A stretch of 64,000 bases of DNA from Agarivorans litoreus (GCF_019649015.1 NZ_BLPI01000001.1:2311001-2375000); one strand, 5' to 3'. Shown: positions 16,406-26,367, numbered from the stretch's first letter. Numbers and translations: made by a program. Notes: a model not told the origin generated them from the sequence alone.

Positions 16406-17618
16406 ATTGGCTTGGCATAGTTTGTGGGCAAGGCGTGGTACCGCATTACTTAGTTTATTGACCATCGCCCTTAGTGTGGCCCTTTTACTAGGTGTGGAAA
16501 ATCTACGTACTCAAGCTAAATCGAGTTTTGCCTCAACCATTTCTGGCACCGATTTAATTGTAGGTGCGCGCAGTGGCCCTACTCAATTACTGCTTTATTC
16601 GGTATTTCGCATTGGTAATGCCACCAATAATATTAGCTGGGACAGTTACCAAGAAATTGCAGGTCAGTCGTCGGTAAAATGGTCGATTCCTATTTCCTTG
16701 GGGGATTCGCATCGCGGCTATCGCGTAATGGGCACCACCAATAGCTTTTTTGAGCACTATCAATATGCCAATAAACAAGCTTTAGAGTTTGCCGAAGGCC
16801 AGCAGCTAAACGATACCTTTGAAGTAGTATTAGGTGCCGAAGTTGCCCGCAAGTTGGGTTATAAACTGGGTGACAAAATTGTAGTGGCGCACGGAATTGC
16901 AGCAGTAAGTTTTGTTAATCATGACCAGTTCCCTTTCGTAGTGAGCGGTATTCTAAAAGCTACGGGCACGCCGGTTGATAGAACAGTGATTACCTCGCTC
17001 GCCGGCATCGAAGCCATTCACTTACCGCCACAAGCTCTACCATTTAGTGAAGCGCAGCTTACGCCTTCAAGCATTACCGCAATGATGCTGGGCACACAAT
17101 CACGCTTACAAATTTTTAATTTGCAGCGGCAGATTAATCAATACAAAAATGAAGCGCTGTTAGCGATTTTGCCAGGCGTGGCTTTGCAAGAACTGTGGGG
17201 CATTTTAAGCATTGCCGAAAGTGCTTTGTTAGCGGTATCCATTTGTGTGGTTATCACTGGCTTAATGAGCATGTTAAGCACCTTGATGGTGAGCTTAAAA
17301 GAACGCCGTAGAGAGATGGCAATTTTGCGCTCGGTAGGGGCTAAACCGCGACATATCTTTGGTTTGTTACTCATTGAAGCCTTGTTATTGAGTGCGTTAG
17401 GCGCTTTGCTTGGCTTAGCCAGCATGTATCTAATTTTGGGGGCAGCGAAACCGATACTGCTTAATCAGTTTGGTTTCTATTTAGTGTTAAACTGGCCTAC
17501 GGTAGAGCAATGCTACTTATTGTTGGCCGTAGTTGTGGTGGGCTTTTTTGCTGGCGTACTACCTGCTTGGCGCGCTTATCGTTATTCGCTTAGCGATGGC
17601 ATGAGCATAAAAATTTAG
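16392..17618 (+). CDS. FtsX/MacB-type ABC permease of zrg-like cluster
   Basis: The 408-residue protein has an N-terminal helix (about 16-36), a large periplasmic domain (about 40-265) and three C-terminal helices, the MacB_PCD plus FtsX plan. I start at the ATG at 16392, preceded by GGGAGG at 6-7 bases, inside the ATPase gene. A frame extending upstream to 16359 has no such site. The cytoplasmic loop ERRREMAILRSVGAKPRHIF is the family coupling motif. It acts with the ATPase and the His-rich protein. Confidence 0.9.
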   Translation: MSLLKLAWHSLWARRGTALLSLLTIALSVALLLGVENLRTQAKSSFASTISGTDLIVGARSGPTQLLLYSVFRIGNATNNISWDSYQEIAGQSSVKWSIPISLGDSHRGYRVMGTTNSFFEHYQYANKQALEFAEGQQLNDTFEVVLGAEVARKLGYKLGDKIVVAHGIAAVSFVNHDQFPFVVSGILKATGTPVDRTVITSLAGIEAIHLPPQALPFSEAQLTPSSITAMMLGTQSRLQIFNLQRQINQYKNEALLAILPGVALQELWGILSIAESALLAVSICVVITGLMSMLSTLMVSLKERRREMAILRSVGAKPRHIFGLLLIEALLLSALGALLGLASMYLILGAAKPILLNQFGFYLVLNWPTVEQCYLLLAVVVVGFFAGVLPAWRAYRYSLSDGMSIKI

Positions 17619-17629
17619 TAAGGGTAAAC

Positions 17630-18109
17630 ATGAAACTAGCTTATTACGTAGTGGGTTTATTGCTGGTTAGCATGAACCTACAGGCCAATGGCGTAGACGT
17701 TTGGAACGAGTTGCTGCCAGAAAATGAACGCAACATGCCGATGCCTGAAATTGATCACAACATACCGCTGGACCAAGCCGGTCAGCAAAATCTTAATGTG
17801 AGTGTAAATAAAGAGTTGGACGGCAAGCCAATCCGTATTCCGGGCTTTGTAGTGCCGCTGGATACCGAAGGGGAGTTGGTGAAGGAGTTTCTATTGGTGC
17901 CGTACTTTGGCGCTTGTTTGCATTATCCGCCACCACCGCCAAACCAAATTGTTTATGTTACTCACTCAAAAGGTTTACAGCTAGAAGACTTATGGGAACC
18001 TGTTTGGGTTGAAGGAACCATCAATACTCAAGTTCAAACTGTTGAAGGGGTAGCCACCGCTGGCTATTCAATCAGCGAACCTGAGTCGATCGTGTTGTAT
18101 ACCGATTAA
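17630..18109 (+). CDS. DUF3299 secreted protein of zrg-like cluster
   Basis: The 159-residue protein has a signal peptide (1 to about 19). It carries the DUF3299 pattern: PIRIPGFVVPLD, FLLVPYFGACLHYPPPPPNQ, then a beta-rich end. The family is often found next to MacB-type transporters. The conserved Cys/His (C and H of ACLH) could bind a metal. It lies 11 bases after the permease and is in the same operon. Its stop overlaps the convergent DUF6868 gene by 4 bases. Biochemical role unknown. Confidence 0.88.
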   Translation: MKLAYYVVGLLLVSMNLQANGVDVWNELLPENERNMPMPEIDHNIPLDQAGQQNLNVSVNKELDGKPIRIPGFVVPLDTEGELVKEFLLVPYFGACLHYPPPPPNQIVYVTHSKGLQLEDLWEPVWVEGTINTQVQTVEGVATAGYSISEPESIVLYTD

Positions 18110-18351
18110 TCTAACACAATACCTAGGGCAATATATGGCACTACGTAAAACGCAATAATAGCGGTTTTATACAGTGCCAAGCCTAGGTAATGAAAGCGGT
18201 CAAACTTCTCTACGCTAAGGTTGAACCATTTAGAGTGCAGTTTGTAGGTCCAGTCGTGAGCTAGGGTTAAAAAAGCAAACCAATACAGCAATACCGCAAT
18301 ATTGATAATGGCTCCCCAGCCTAACGCGCTGCGAATTAACTCAAGTTCCAT
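18106..18351 (-). CDS. Small membrane protein, DUF6868-like
   Basis: The 81-residue protein has two hydrophobic segments (about 11-30 and 60-80) around a basic, aromatic loop (HSKWFNLSVEKFDRFHYLGL). It resembles small conserved membrane proteins annotated as DUF6868 in marine gammaproteobacteria. It is convergent with the DUF3299 gene, and the two stops overlap (TTAA). Function unknown. Confidence 0.75.
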   Translation of the reverse strand: MELELIRSALGWGAIINIAVLLYWFAFLTLAHDWTYKLHSKWFNLSVEKFDRFHYLGLALYKTAIIAFYVVPYIALGIVLD

Positions 18352-18440
18352 AATGTCACCTGCATATCTTTAATTATTTGAAAGCAACTAAGCCACTTAA
18401 TCAATTTACCATTGCTTAGTGTCACTGCAAGCCTATTGGC

Positions 18441-19418
18441 TTATTCCACAGTAAAGTTTTGTTCAAAAATGCGTACTTGCTGTTGATTGTATATCGCTAC
18501 TTGCCAGTCACCGCGACTGTTTAAGTCAAAACGCTTACTGGCATTGGTACGCCAACGTGGCCCCCCGATGTTTAAGTTTACCGAAGCTTGAAGTTGCTGT
18601 TGGCGATACCAGTTTACTTGAATGCTTTGGCCTTGCATCTCACGCAACTCCATAAACAAGTAAACCTGTTGAATTTTACTGAGCTCAACCCGAGTTAAAT
18701 TATCCACTGGCTCTCGTTGGCTAATGGCAGAACTTAGCTGGGCTCGAGCGACTTGGCTCGATGTTTTATTGGTTTGCTGCTCCTTATCAATATTTTCGGC
18801 CGCAATAGCCTCTTCATTGGTAGATGGTTCTATTTTGCTTGCTGCCGGGTCTACGACAACATTAGCTTGAGCGGCAGGTGTGCTTATTTGCTCGTTAGTA
18901 AGCTCTGCTTGTTCTGAAGTGCTAGGCATGGTGCTGGTTAAGTGATCAGCTTGTTGCTTAGCTTGTGCAGTATCGGTGTTCGGCTGAGCTTGGTGTGTGT
19001 TTGAAGTGTTTTTTGCTGCAGCGGCTAGCGGCTCATTAACTGCCTGTTCCGTTATTGAGGGCTGCAGCGGTTGTGCTTCTGCAACCGCTATAGGCGAACT
19101 TTCAGCTGCAATCTCTTCAGTCTTTTCGGCATTAGCTTGCTCAGATGAGGCTTCTAAAGCTGGTAATTCTGTCTGATAGGAATTGCTCTCAACTTGGCTG
19201 CTTTGTTGGTTTGTGGTGGCATTCAACTCGGCTGTAGGTTCTGCTTTAGCTGGCCACATTAAATGCAGCAAAGCGAATATAACTAAGGCAAGCACCATCA
19301 ATGCGGCAAAAACTTTGCGTAAGTCAAAGGGGGGCTTTGGCGCGGGAATTTTATCCAAAGTCACCGCTTGGTCTGCGGATGAATTGAAATGTAACTTGAT
19401 GCTTAGTTGCTCTGCCAT
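18441..19418 (-). CDS. DUF2914 domain membrane-anchored protein
   Basis: The 325-residue protein has a short cytoplasmic start, one transmembrane helix (about 36-54), a long low-complexity Ala/Gln/Glu/Ser/Thr linker (about 60-235) and a C-terminal DUF2914 domain (about 240-325: beta-rich, ending WQVAIYNQQQVRIFEQNF). The topology is type II with the domain in the periplasm. The linker looks like an extended spacer. The family is uncharacterised. It is a single gene with its own promoter region shared divergently with puuD. Confidence 0.85.
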   Translation of the reverse strand: MAEQLSIKLHFNSSADQAVTLDKIPAPKPPFDLRKVFAALMVLALVIFALLHLMWPAKAEPTAELNATTNQQSSQVESNSYQTELPALEASSEQANAEKTEEIAAESSPIAVAEAQPLQPSITEQAVNEPLAAAAKNTSNTHQAQPNTDTAQAKQQADHLTSTMPSTSEQAELTNEQISTPAAQANVVVDPAASKIEPSTNEEAIAAENIDKEQQTNKTSSQVARAQLSSAISQREPVDNLTRVELSKIQQVYLFMELREMQGQSIQVNWYRQQQLQASVNLNIGGPRWRTNASKRFDLNSRGDWQVAIYNQQQVRIFEQNFTVE

Positions 19419-19753
19419 GACTGAGGATTTGCCCCATACTCCAATTAAAACTGCTGGGCGATTTTACCGATTATGCGCCATCGCTGCCATTGATTTACCT
19501 TAAATCTGGTCGTTGCTGTTGTGTGCTTGCGCTATGTCTTCCGTCTACTGTTTAGTAAAAGCGTTCATCACTAGTTAGCTTTAGGCTGAAAACTCAGCAT
19601 TTCGTCTTAAAATTTGTTTTATCTTCGGAATTATCTAGGTTTTATGGGGCGACTCTAAATAACGGGTGTTAAATATATTTTACATTTTGTCTTTTGTGTG
19701 CCAATTTAGCTTTAATCAAATTTGCTAAATTTTGACGAGGTTTTGCAGAGGAT
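19419..19753. other. Intergenic region between DUF2914 gene and puuD
   Basis: These 335 bases carry no convincing gene. They hold the divergent promoters of the two neighbours. The only clear structure is the inverted repeat at 19703-19731 close to puuD. Confidence 0.7.
19703..19731. promoter_or_regulatory. Inverted repeat upstream of puuD, candidate operator
   Basis: AATTTAGC (19703-19710) and GCTAAATT (19724-19731) are perfect 8-bp arms whose centres lie 21 bases apart, two helical turns. It ends 22 bases before the puuD start, so a bound repressor would block transcription or early elongation. No PuuR-like consensus is recognisable. Confidence 0.4.
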
Positions 19754-20491
19754 ATGGAACATAAACAAGCTCTCATTGGCGTTATAAGCTGCCATAAACC
19801 GCAAGGTTTATATCAGGTGCAAAGTGTTAATGAGTTTTACTTAAACGCTTTGGAAAGCTATAACGCAGCCCCGGTATTACTGACACACCAGCTAAAAGGG
19901 AGTAGTTTGCAACGGGTATTGGATGGCCTAGATGGAGTATTATTTACCGGTAGCCATTCTAATGTGCACCCTGAGTTATATGGCGCTAAGCATTTAGAGC
20001 CGCGCTTAGATCGAGGGCGCGATAGCTTGGCATTCTCTATTGTTGAATATTCTAAACAGCATGGCTTACCTGTTTTGGGAATTTGTCGCGGTTTTCAGGA
20101 GATGAATGTCGCCCTAGGTGGCAGCCTACATCACAAAGTCTATCAACTTGGTGGTTGTGTAGAGCACCGAGAACCCGATACCGAAGACTTCACTAAAAAG
20201 TATGCTGATCAGCACTCGTTGCAGCTTGCTAAAGACAGTTGGCTGGGCGATTGGTTAGATAGTGATACGATTCAGGTTAACTCCTTACATAACCAAGGCA
20301 TTAATCGACTAGCTGAATCTTTGTTGGTCGAGGCGCAAGCAGAGGATGGTTTGGTAGAAGCGTTTCGGCTTGCTGAACACCCATTTTTCTATGCTGTGCA
20401 ATGGCATCCCGAGTGGCGAGCCAGCGAAAATAAGGTATCACAAGCCATTTTTAGCCAATTTGTGGCAGCAGCAAAACGCCGTGCTGCGTAG
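19754..20491 (+). CDS. puuD: Gamma-glutamyl-GABA hydrolase PuuD
   Basis: This class I glutamine-amidotransferase-like hydrolase (peptidase C26) has 245 residues. The nucleophile Cys lies in GICRGFQEMN (about 115), and the His-Glu pair lies in AVQWHPEW (about 218-220). In the Puu pathway it releases GABA from gamma-glutamyl-GABA. It is followed 35 bases later by puuB, and together they are half of the putrescine degradation route. The ligase PuuA and the aldehyde dehydrogenase PuuC are not in the window. Confidence 0.88.
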   Translation: MEHKQALIGVISCHKPQGLYQVQSVNEFYLNALESYNAAPVLLTHQLKGSSLQRVLDGLDGVLFTGSHSNVHPELYGAKHLEPRLDRGRDSLAFSIVEYSKQHGLPVLGICRGFQEMNVALGGSLHHKVYQLGGCVEHREPDTEDFTKKYADQHSLQLAKDSWLGDWLDSDTIQVNSLHNQGINRLAESLLVEAQAEDGLVEAFRLAEHPFFYAVQWHPEWRASENKVSQAIFSQFVAAAKRRAA

Positions 20492-20526
20492 CAGTTACTA
20501 GGGTCAACAGATCATTGGAGAGCACC

Positions 20527-21804
20527 ATGCAACAACACACTTCGTCTTATTACGCTGCCAGCACAAATAACCAACGAGAGTTTCCTCAGTTAAATCAAGA
20601 TATTCGTTGTGATGTTTGCATTATTGGTGCTGGTTTTAGTGGTCTGTCTTCGGCCTTGCACCTCGCCGAGAAAGGTTTCCATGTGGTGGTGTTAGAGAGT
20701 GCTAAGGTGGGCTTTGGCGCAACTGGACGTAATGGCGGACAAGTGGTTAACAGTTATAGTCGCGACGTGGACGTGATTGAGCAGCGCTATGACAAAAATA
20801 CCGCCCAAGCCTTGAATGAAATGATCTTTGAGGGCGGAGAAATCATCCGTTCTCGCATCGCCCAATATAATATTGAGTGTGACTACCAAGCCGGTGGCGT
20901 TTTTGCTGCCAACAACCCTAAGCAGTTTAAAGGCCTACAGGAGCAAAAAGCCAATTGGGAGCGCTTTGGCAATCACCAATTGCAATTGTTAGATAAAGCG
21001 GAGTTAGAACAAATAGTAGGCACCACTGCCTACCAAGGTGGCTTATTGGACATGCAAGGTGGGCATATTCATCCGCTTAATCTTGCTCTAGGTGAAGCCG
21101 AAGCAGTACTTGGTTTAGGTGGTGAGATTTATGAGCAATCGGCAGTGCTAAACTACCAAGCAGGAGAGCCAGCTAAAGTTACTACCGAACATGGCAGCGT
21201 TACGGCCAGCTATCTATTGTTTGCCGGAAATGCCTACTTGGGTGAGCTTGAGCCAAAGCTGAGCGATAAGGCGATACGCTGCGGCACTCAAGTAATAGCC
21301 ACTGAGCCTTTAAGTGATGAGCTGTGTCAGCAACTACTACCAAAAAATTACTGTGTGGAAGATTGTAACTACTTACTTGATTACTATCGGTTGACCGCAG
21401 ATAAACGTTTATTGTTTGGTGGAGGAGTGGTTTATGGCGCTAAGCCTTTGGCTTCCATAGAAAAGCAAATCAGGCCTAAATTCGAAGCCTTGTTCCCTCA
21501 ACTAAAAGGGACCGCGATTGATTACGCATGGACCGGAAACTTCTTGCTTACCTACTCGAGAATGCCTCAGTTTGGTAGGCTCGATAGCAACATTTATTAC
21601 TTGCAGGGATACAGCGGCCATGGCTTAACCTGTACTCATTTGGCCGGTAAGCTGTTAGCCGAAGTGCTTAGTGACCAAGCGCAGCGTTTTGATGTATTTG
21701 CTTCGCTTAATCACTATCGTTTTCCGGGAGGGCGGCATTTACAGGTGCCATTCACCGCACTGGGTGCGGTGTATTACAACCTGCGAGACAAACTGGGTAT
21801 TTAA
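20527..21804 (+). CDS. puuB: Gamma-glutamylputrescine oxidase PuuB (FAD)
   Basis: This DAO-family flavoprotein of 425 residues has its FAD-binding motif at about 33-38 (IGAGFSGLS), then GFGATGRNGGQV. A C-terminal segment (YLQGYSGHGLTCTHLAGKLLAE) closes the FAD site. It oxidises gamma-glutamylputrescine to the aldehyde, giving ammonia and H2O2. I start at the ATG at 20527, nine bases after GGAGAG, and not at the TTG four codons earlier. It is co-transcribed with puuD. Other DAO-family amine oxidases are possible, but the puuD partner supports the call. Confidence 0.87.
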   Translation: MQQHTSSYYAASTNNQREFPQLNQDIRCDVCIIGAGFSGLSSALHLAEKGFHVVVLESAKVGFGATGRNGGQVVNSYSRDVDVIEQRYDKNTAQALNEMIFEGGEIIRSRIAQYNIECDYQAGGVFAANNPKQFKGLQEQKANWERFGNHQLQLLDKAELEQIVGTTAYQGGLLDMQGGHIHPLNLALGEAEAVLGLGGEIYEQSAVLNYQAGEPAKVTTEHGSVTASYLLFAGNAYLGELEPKLSDKAIRCGTQVIATEPLSDELCQQLLPKNYCVEDCNYLLDYYRLTADKRLLFGGGVVYGAKPLASIEKQIRPKFEALFPQLKGTAIDYAWTGNFLLTYSRMPQFGRLDSNIYYLQGYSGHGLTCTHLAGKLLAEVLSDQAQRFDVFASLNHYRFPGGRHLQVPFTALGAVYYNLRDKLGI

Positions 21805-21810
21805 GCTGGC

Positions 21811-22812
21811 TTAGTCTTTAGGTTGGCTTACCGAATCGCGTTTTACCAGCGTAGGCACGTATTTATGAATAGGTGCAACACTTTCGCCACTGGCTAACGC
21901 TAAAGACATCTCAGCAGCTTCCATCGCCATCATCTCAATAGGGTAACGCATAGTGGTGAGTTTTGGGCGCAAGTAGCGAGAGAGTAATACGTCATCAAAG
22001 CCTATTACCGATACATCTTCGGGTACTCGATAGCCGTTGTCGCAAAGCACGGTGATAGCGCCTGATGCCATGGAGTCGTTGTAAACAATTAAGGCGGTAA
22101 AATCTAAGCCGCGCGCTAATAGGTTTTGCGCCGCAATCTCACCGCCAATTTCATTAGGATCAGATGAGGCAATGGCATGTTCAGCTAAGGGCATGCCTTT
22201 TTCACTCAATACCGACTTAACACCTTCCAAACGCAAGCGTGGATCTTCGATGTCGTAGCTACTCGTTATGCAGGCAATATTTTTGTGGCCTAATGATAAC
22301 AAGTGACGAGCGGCTGCTTCTCCGCCGGCTTGGTTGTCTAACCATACGCAGCGGTGAGCAATTTCAGGAATATAACGGTTAATTAGCACCATGGCAGGTA
22401 CGGCTTCTGCGTAGTCAATTAAGGCTTGATTGCTTAAGGCTTTAGAGTGCACCACCAAGGCCTGACAACGCTGTTCTAAAAGGGTTTCAATGGCGCGCTT
22501 TTCACTTTCTGCACTGACTAAGCCGTTACTGATCAACAACTGGATATTGTTGTTGCGGGTTACTTTTTCTACCCCGCCAGCTAGCGTGGCAAAAAATGGG
22601 TCTGTTAGCTCACTAAACACTAAACCTAAAGTAGGGTTGGTTTGGGTAACCAGAGCCCGGGCATTGGCGTTAGGCCGGTAGCCTAGCTCTAACATCACCT
22701 TTTTTACAAGGTCGCGGTTTTTGGCACTTACTTTGGGGCCATTATTGACCACCCGAGATACGGTGGCGACAGAAACACCGGCGGCAGCTGCTACGTCTTT
22801 AATTGTGGCCAT
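21811..22812 (-). CDS. galR: LacI-family repressor, GalR/GalS-like
   Basis: The 333-residue protein has an N-terminal LacI helix-turn-helix and hinge (ATIKDVAAAAGVSVATVSRV; PNANARAL). A periplasmic-binding-like sensor domain follows. Many stretches match E. coli GalR closely, including LVVHSKAL-, MVLINRYIPE, TALIVYNDSMASGA and IGFDDVLLSRYLRPKLTT. The galactose operon is not in the window. A gal-type palindrome at 22936-22951, upstream of its own start, suggests autoregulation. It is convergent with puuB (6 bases apart) and divergent from hemB. The effector is inferred to be galactose or a related sugar. Confidence 0.82.
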   Translation of the reverse strand: MATIKDVAAAAGVSVATVSRVVNNGPKVSAKNRDLVKKVMLELGYRPNANARALVTQTNPTLGLVFSELTDPFFATLAGGVEKVTRNNNIQLLISNGLVSAESEKRAIETLLEQRCQALVVHSKALSNQALIDYAEAVPAMVLINRYIPEIAHRCVWLDNQAGGEAAARHLLSLGHKNIACITSSYDIEDPRLRLEGVKSVLSEKGMPLAEHAIASSDPNEIGGEIAAQNLLARGLDFTALIVYNDSMASGAITVLCDNGYRVPEDVSVIGFDDVLLSRYLRPKLTTMRYPIEMMAMEAAEMSLALASGESVAPIHKYVPTLVKRDSVSQPKD

Positions 22813-23117
22813 TTATACTCCAAGAAAACGGTTTTGCTTGTGACTAAGTTGAAAACACTAGCTATAAGATGTGCTGGCGTCACGACCAGTGACTAGGCGA
22901 TGTAGTATCTATAATTTAACAAATGTAAATCAAATGTGGAAACGTTTTCCTTTGAACGCGGGTGTAATCACATATTATCTATGCTTTTTTGCTGTGGTAG
23001 CAGGCTTTGAGCTGTGCTGAAACTGTTAAGAAAAACTGTTACATACACTTGCTCGCTAAGCATTAGCCGCTTAAAGTAGCGCTAGATGCTAACAGCAACA
23101 TAATTAAGGAGCGCTGA
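22813..23117. other. Intergenic region between galR-like gene and hemB
   Basis: These 305 bases hold the divergent promoters and the GalR-type operator. I see no gene in them. Confidence 0.7.
22936..22951. promoter_or_regulatory. GalR/LacI-type operator upstream of galR-like gene
   Basis: The sequence GTGGAAACGTTTTCCT is centred on CG at 22943-22944 and follows the GTGnAAnCGnTTnC plan of gal operators. The inner part GGAAAACG-type dyad is nearly perfect. It is about 125 bases upstream of the galR-like start and 165 bases upstream of hemB. Confidence 0.6.
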
Positions 23118-24125
<1,008 letters not shown>

Positions 24126-24145
24126 AACCTTATTAGGTAGTTGCT

Positions 24146-24170
24146 AAGCCCCCATCGAGGGGCTTTATTG
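24146..24170 (+). terminator. Terminator of hemB
   Basis: AAGCCCC (24146-24152) and GGGGCTT (24159-24165) form a 7-bp stem with a 6-base loop, and the tail is TATTG. The T run is short, so termination may be leaky. The next gene starts 4 bases later. Confidence 0.7.
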
Positions 24171-24174
24171 TAAT

Positions 24175-25482
24175 ATGAAGAAAATACTGTTTGCTCTACT
24201 CAGCCTTAGTTTATTGCTTGCTCTGGCGGTATTAATCGCCTTTGCGTTGATGGTATCTAAGCAAGCTGCTGTGCTCACTCCTCCTTCGGTGAGTGCTCGG
24301 CAAGTGGCCGATGCTAAACACTGGCTTAAACAAAACTTGCAGCTTTTTCGTGGCGGGCAGCAATCGGTTGATATTCAACTTAGCCAACAGCAGTTAGATG
24401 GCTTGTTAGCTTTATCTTCCACAGCTTTTAGTGGCTTAGATGCTGAAGTTGCGTTTGCCGAATCTGAGTTACGCCTGCGTGGCAGCATCGCCTTGCCTGA
24501 GGGCATTTATGAGGGCTTTATAAATAGTGAAATTAGTTTACATTCCTCAACTCAAGGCTTGCAGTTTGGTCAATGGAAGATAGGCCAACTAAGTTTACCG
24601 GGCAGCATGGCGCAACATATAGCGCTGCGCTTGGCAGCGCGTTTGTTCCCAGAGTTACAAGCCGATGAGCTATTGGCTAGCATTAAAGCAGTAGACGTTA
24701 GCCAGCAGCAGGTGCAGTTTAAGGTTGAGCCAGTAGAGGATTTAGGTTTAAAAGTCGCTGGTGCTTATAAGAACCTCAATCAGTTGAAAGATCCGCAGCT
24801 AGCCAGCTTACCAGTGGCGATTTACTACCAAAAGCTAAGCCAGTTAAGAAAGCAGTATGGCGAACAGCAAGCAATCTCTTTATATGACTATCTGTACCCG
24901 CTGAGCTTTGATGTGGCAATGCGTGGTGAGCAAAGCGATGTTCTACAAGAGCAACAGGCCTTAGTGTGGGCGATGGCGATTTTCTTTAGCCAAGGTACAT
25001 TTCAAAAAGTGATGGCGCAACGTTTTGCTGATGACCTGACCCTAGAAGCCGCTCCAAACAACGTGACCCTTGCAGGGCGCAGAGACTTACTACTGCACTT
25101 TGTCTACTCGGCGGGCTTGAGCATGGCTGCAGAGCAAGGTTTTAGTGCCTCTATTGGTGAGTTTAAAGAGCTATTTGATTCTTTAGAGGGCGGCAGTGGT
25201 TTTAGTTTTGCCGATTTAGCGGCTGATCGCACTGGCATTGAGTTTGCCGAATCGGCGAAGAATCTCGATAAAGCGGAAATGTTTTTGACTGCGATGCGCT
25301 CTGCACGCTCTGAACAGGCCTTTTTCCCACGAATAGATGATTTAGCCGAAGGCATTAGTGAGCAAAGTTTCGCCCAAGTCTATGGCTCAACTGATTCTGA
25401 GCTGTATCAGCAAAAGGTATTTTTTATCGATCAGCGCATTGCTCATTTACCGGTTTTCTCACCAGCCCTAGCCAAAGATTAA
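24175..25482 (+). CDS. Conserved hypothetical membrane-anchored protein
   Basis: I do not recognise this 435-residue protein. Residues 7-29 form one hydrophobic segment (signal anchor), and the rest should lie outside the membrane. The region 35-200 is rich in beta-like alternation (VDIQLSQQQLDGLL, LRLRGSIALPEGIYEGF). The region 200-400 is helical, with SFDVAMRGE and GRRDLLLHFVYSAGLSMAAEQGF. There are no cysteines or obvious catalytic motifs. The start lies 4-5 bases after the hemB terminator and has no clear Shine-Dalgarno, so it may depend on read-through from hemB. Its 3' end overlaps the convergent EamA gene by 15 bases. Function unknown. Confidence 0.7.
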   Translation: MKKILFALLSLSLLLALAVLIAFALMVSKQAAVLTPPSVSARQVADAKHWLKQNLQLFRGGQQSVDIQLSQQQLDGLLALSSTAFSGLDAEVAFAESELRLRGSIALPEGIYEGFINSEISLHSSTQGLQFGQWKIGQLSLPGSMAQHIALRLAARLFPELQADELLASIKAVDVSQQQVQFKVEPVEDLGLKVAGAYKNLNQLKDPQLASLPVAIYYQKLSQLRKQYGEQQAISLYDYLYPLSFDVAMRGEQSDVLQEQQALVWAMAIFFSQGTFQKVMAQRFADDLTLEAAPNNVTLAGRRDLLLHFVYSAGLSMAAEQGFSASIGEFKELFDSLEGGSGFSFADLAADRTGIEFAESAKNLDKAEMFLTAMRSARSEQAFFPRIDDLAEGISEQSFAQVYGSTDSELYQQKVFFIDQRIAHLPVFSPALAKD

Positions 25483-26367
25483 CAATGCGCTGCCCAATAT
25501 ACATAAACTTGCGCTAGCCCAGGCCGAGCGTGTGGGCGCTTGTTTGGTGACTATCCATAGCAGTGGCAGCACCAATACCGGTGAAGTTGATGATAACAGG
25601 GCAACCACTGATACATCGCCATATCGTAGGGCAAACAGCATTAATGTCATTCCTACTGCCATGGCTAAAAAGCCGTTGGCGGCGACCATAACAAATAGTT
25701 TTGAGTTAATTGGCTTAAGTGTTCGCGCAAGTTTGTAACCGCTTAGCCATAACAAAAAGTGGGCAGAAAAAGCACTTAGCATTCGTAATGCCGAGCCCGC
25801 GACTGGGTCAATAGCACTGTATTCTGGGGCGCTCATCAGCGGTTTTAACATTACAGTTCCAAGGCTTTGGCAGAGCGCGGCCGTTAACCCCAAAGCGACT
25901 GCTATGCTGACTGAGCCGCTAATCTTTTCCCAGCTGTGCTGTTCACTACGGTGACCAAAACTAACAGCTAATATCACACCTAAGAACAAACAGGCGGCGC
26001 CCAGTAGCGGCCAACCAAGTAAATCTTCATTAAATAGCCATACCCCTAAAAAGGCAGAGAAAGCGGCGTGACAGGCAAATAACAAGCTGGCGCGGCGGGG
26101 CCCTAGACGGTTCATGCAGGCAAACAAGGCGGTGTCACCAACAAATACGCCAATAAAGCCCGATAAAGCAAACAACCCCGCTTGCGATAGGCTAATCATT
26201 TGCCATTGGTTATTGTATAAAGCGGCACTAAGCAGCATTAGGCTCACTAAACCCATGCGCCAACGGCTATAGGCAAAAGCGCCCATCACTCGGCTAGGGG
26301 TTACTGAGATTAAGCTGGTGCAGGCCCAAAGCGCAGCGGCCAGCAAGGCTAACCATTCATAACTCAA
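25468..26367 (-). CDS. EamA/DMT-family transporter
   Basis: This inner-membrane protein of 299 residues has ten predicted helices in two EamA repeats (about 1-135 and 150-298). Members export amino acids, nucleobases and other metabolites. The end of the second repeat (VALLSSTSPVLVLPLLWIV) is typical. It is not in an operon with a clear substrate clue. Substrate unknown. Confidence 0.87.
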   Translation of the reverse strand: MSYEWLALLAAALWACTSLISVTPSRVMGAFAYSRWRMGLVSLMLLSAALYNNQWQMISLSQAGLFALSGFIGVFVGDTALFACMNRLGPRRASLLFACHAAFSAFLGVWLFNEDLLGWPLLGAACLFLGVILAVSFGHRSEQHSWEKISGSVSIAVALGLTAALCQSLGTVMLKPLMSAPEYSAIDPVAGSALRMLSAFSAHFLLWLSGYKLARTLKPINSKLFVMVAANGFLAMAVGMTLMLFALRYGDVSVVALLSSTSPVLVLPLLWIVTKQAPTRSAWASASLCILGSALLIFG

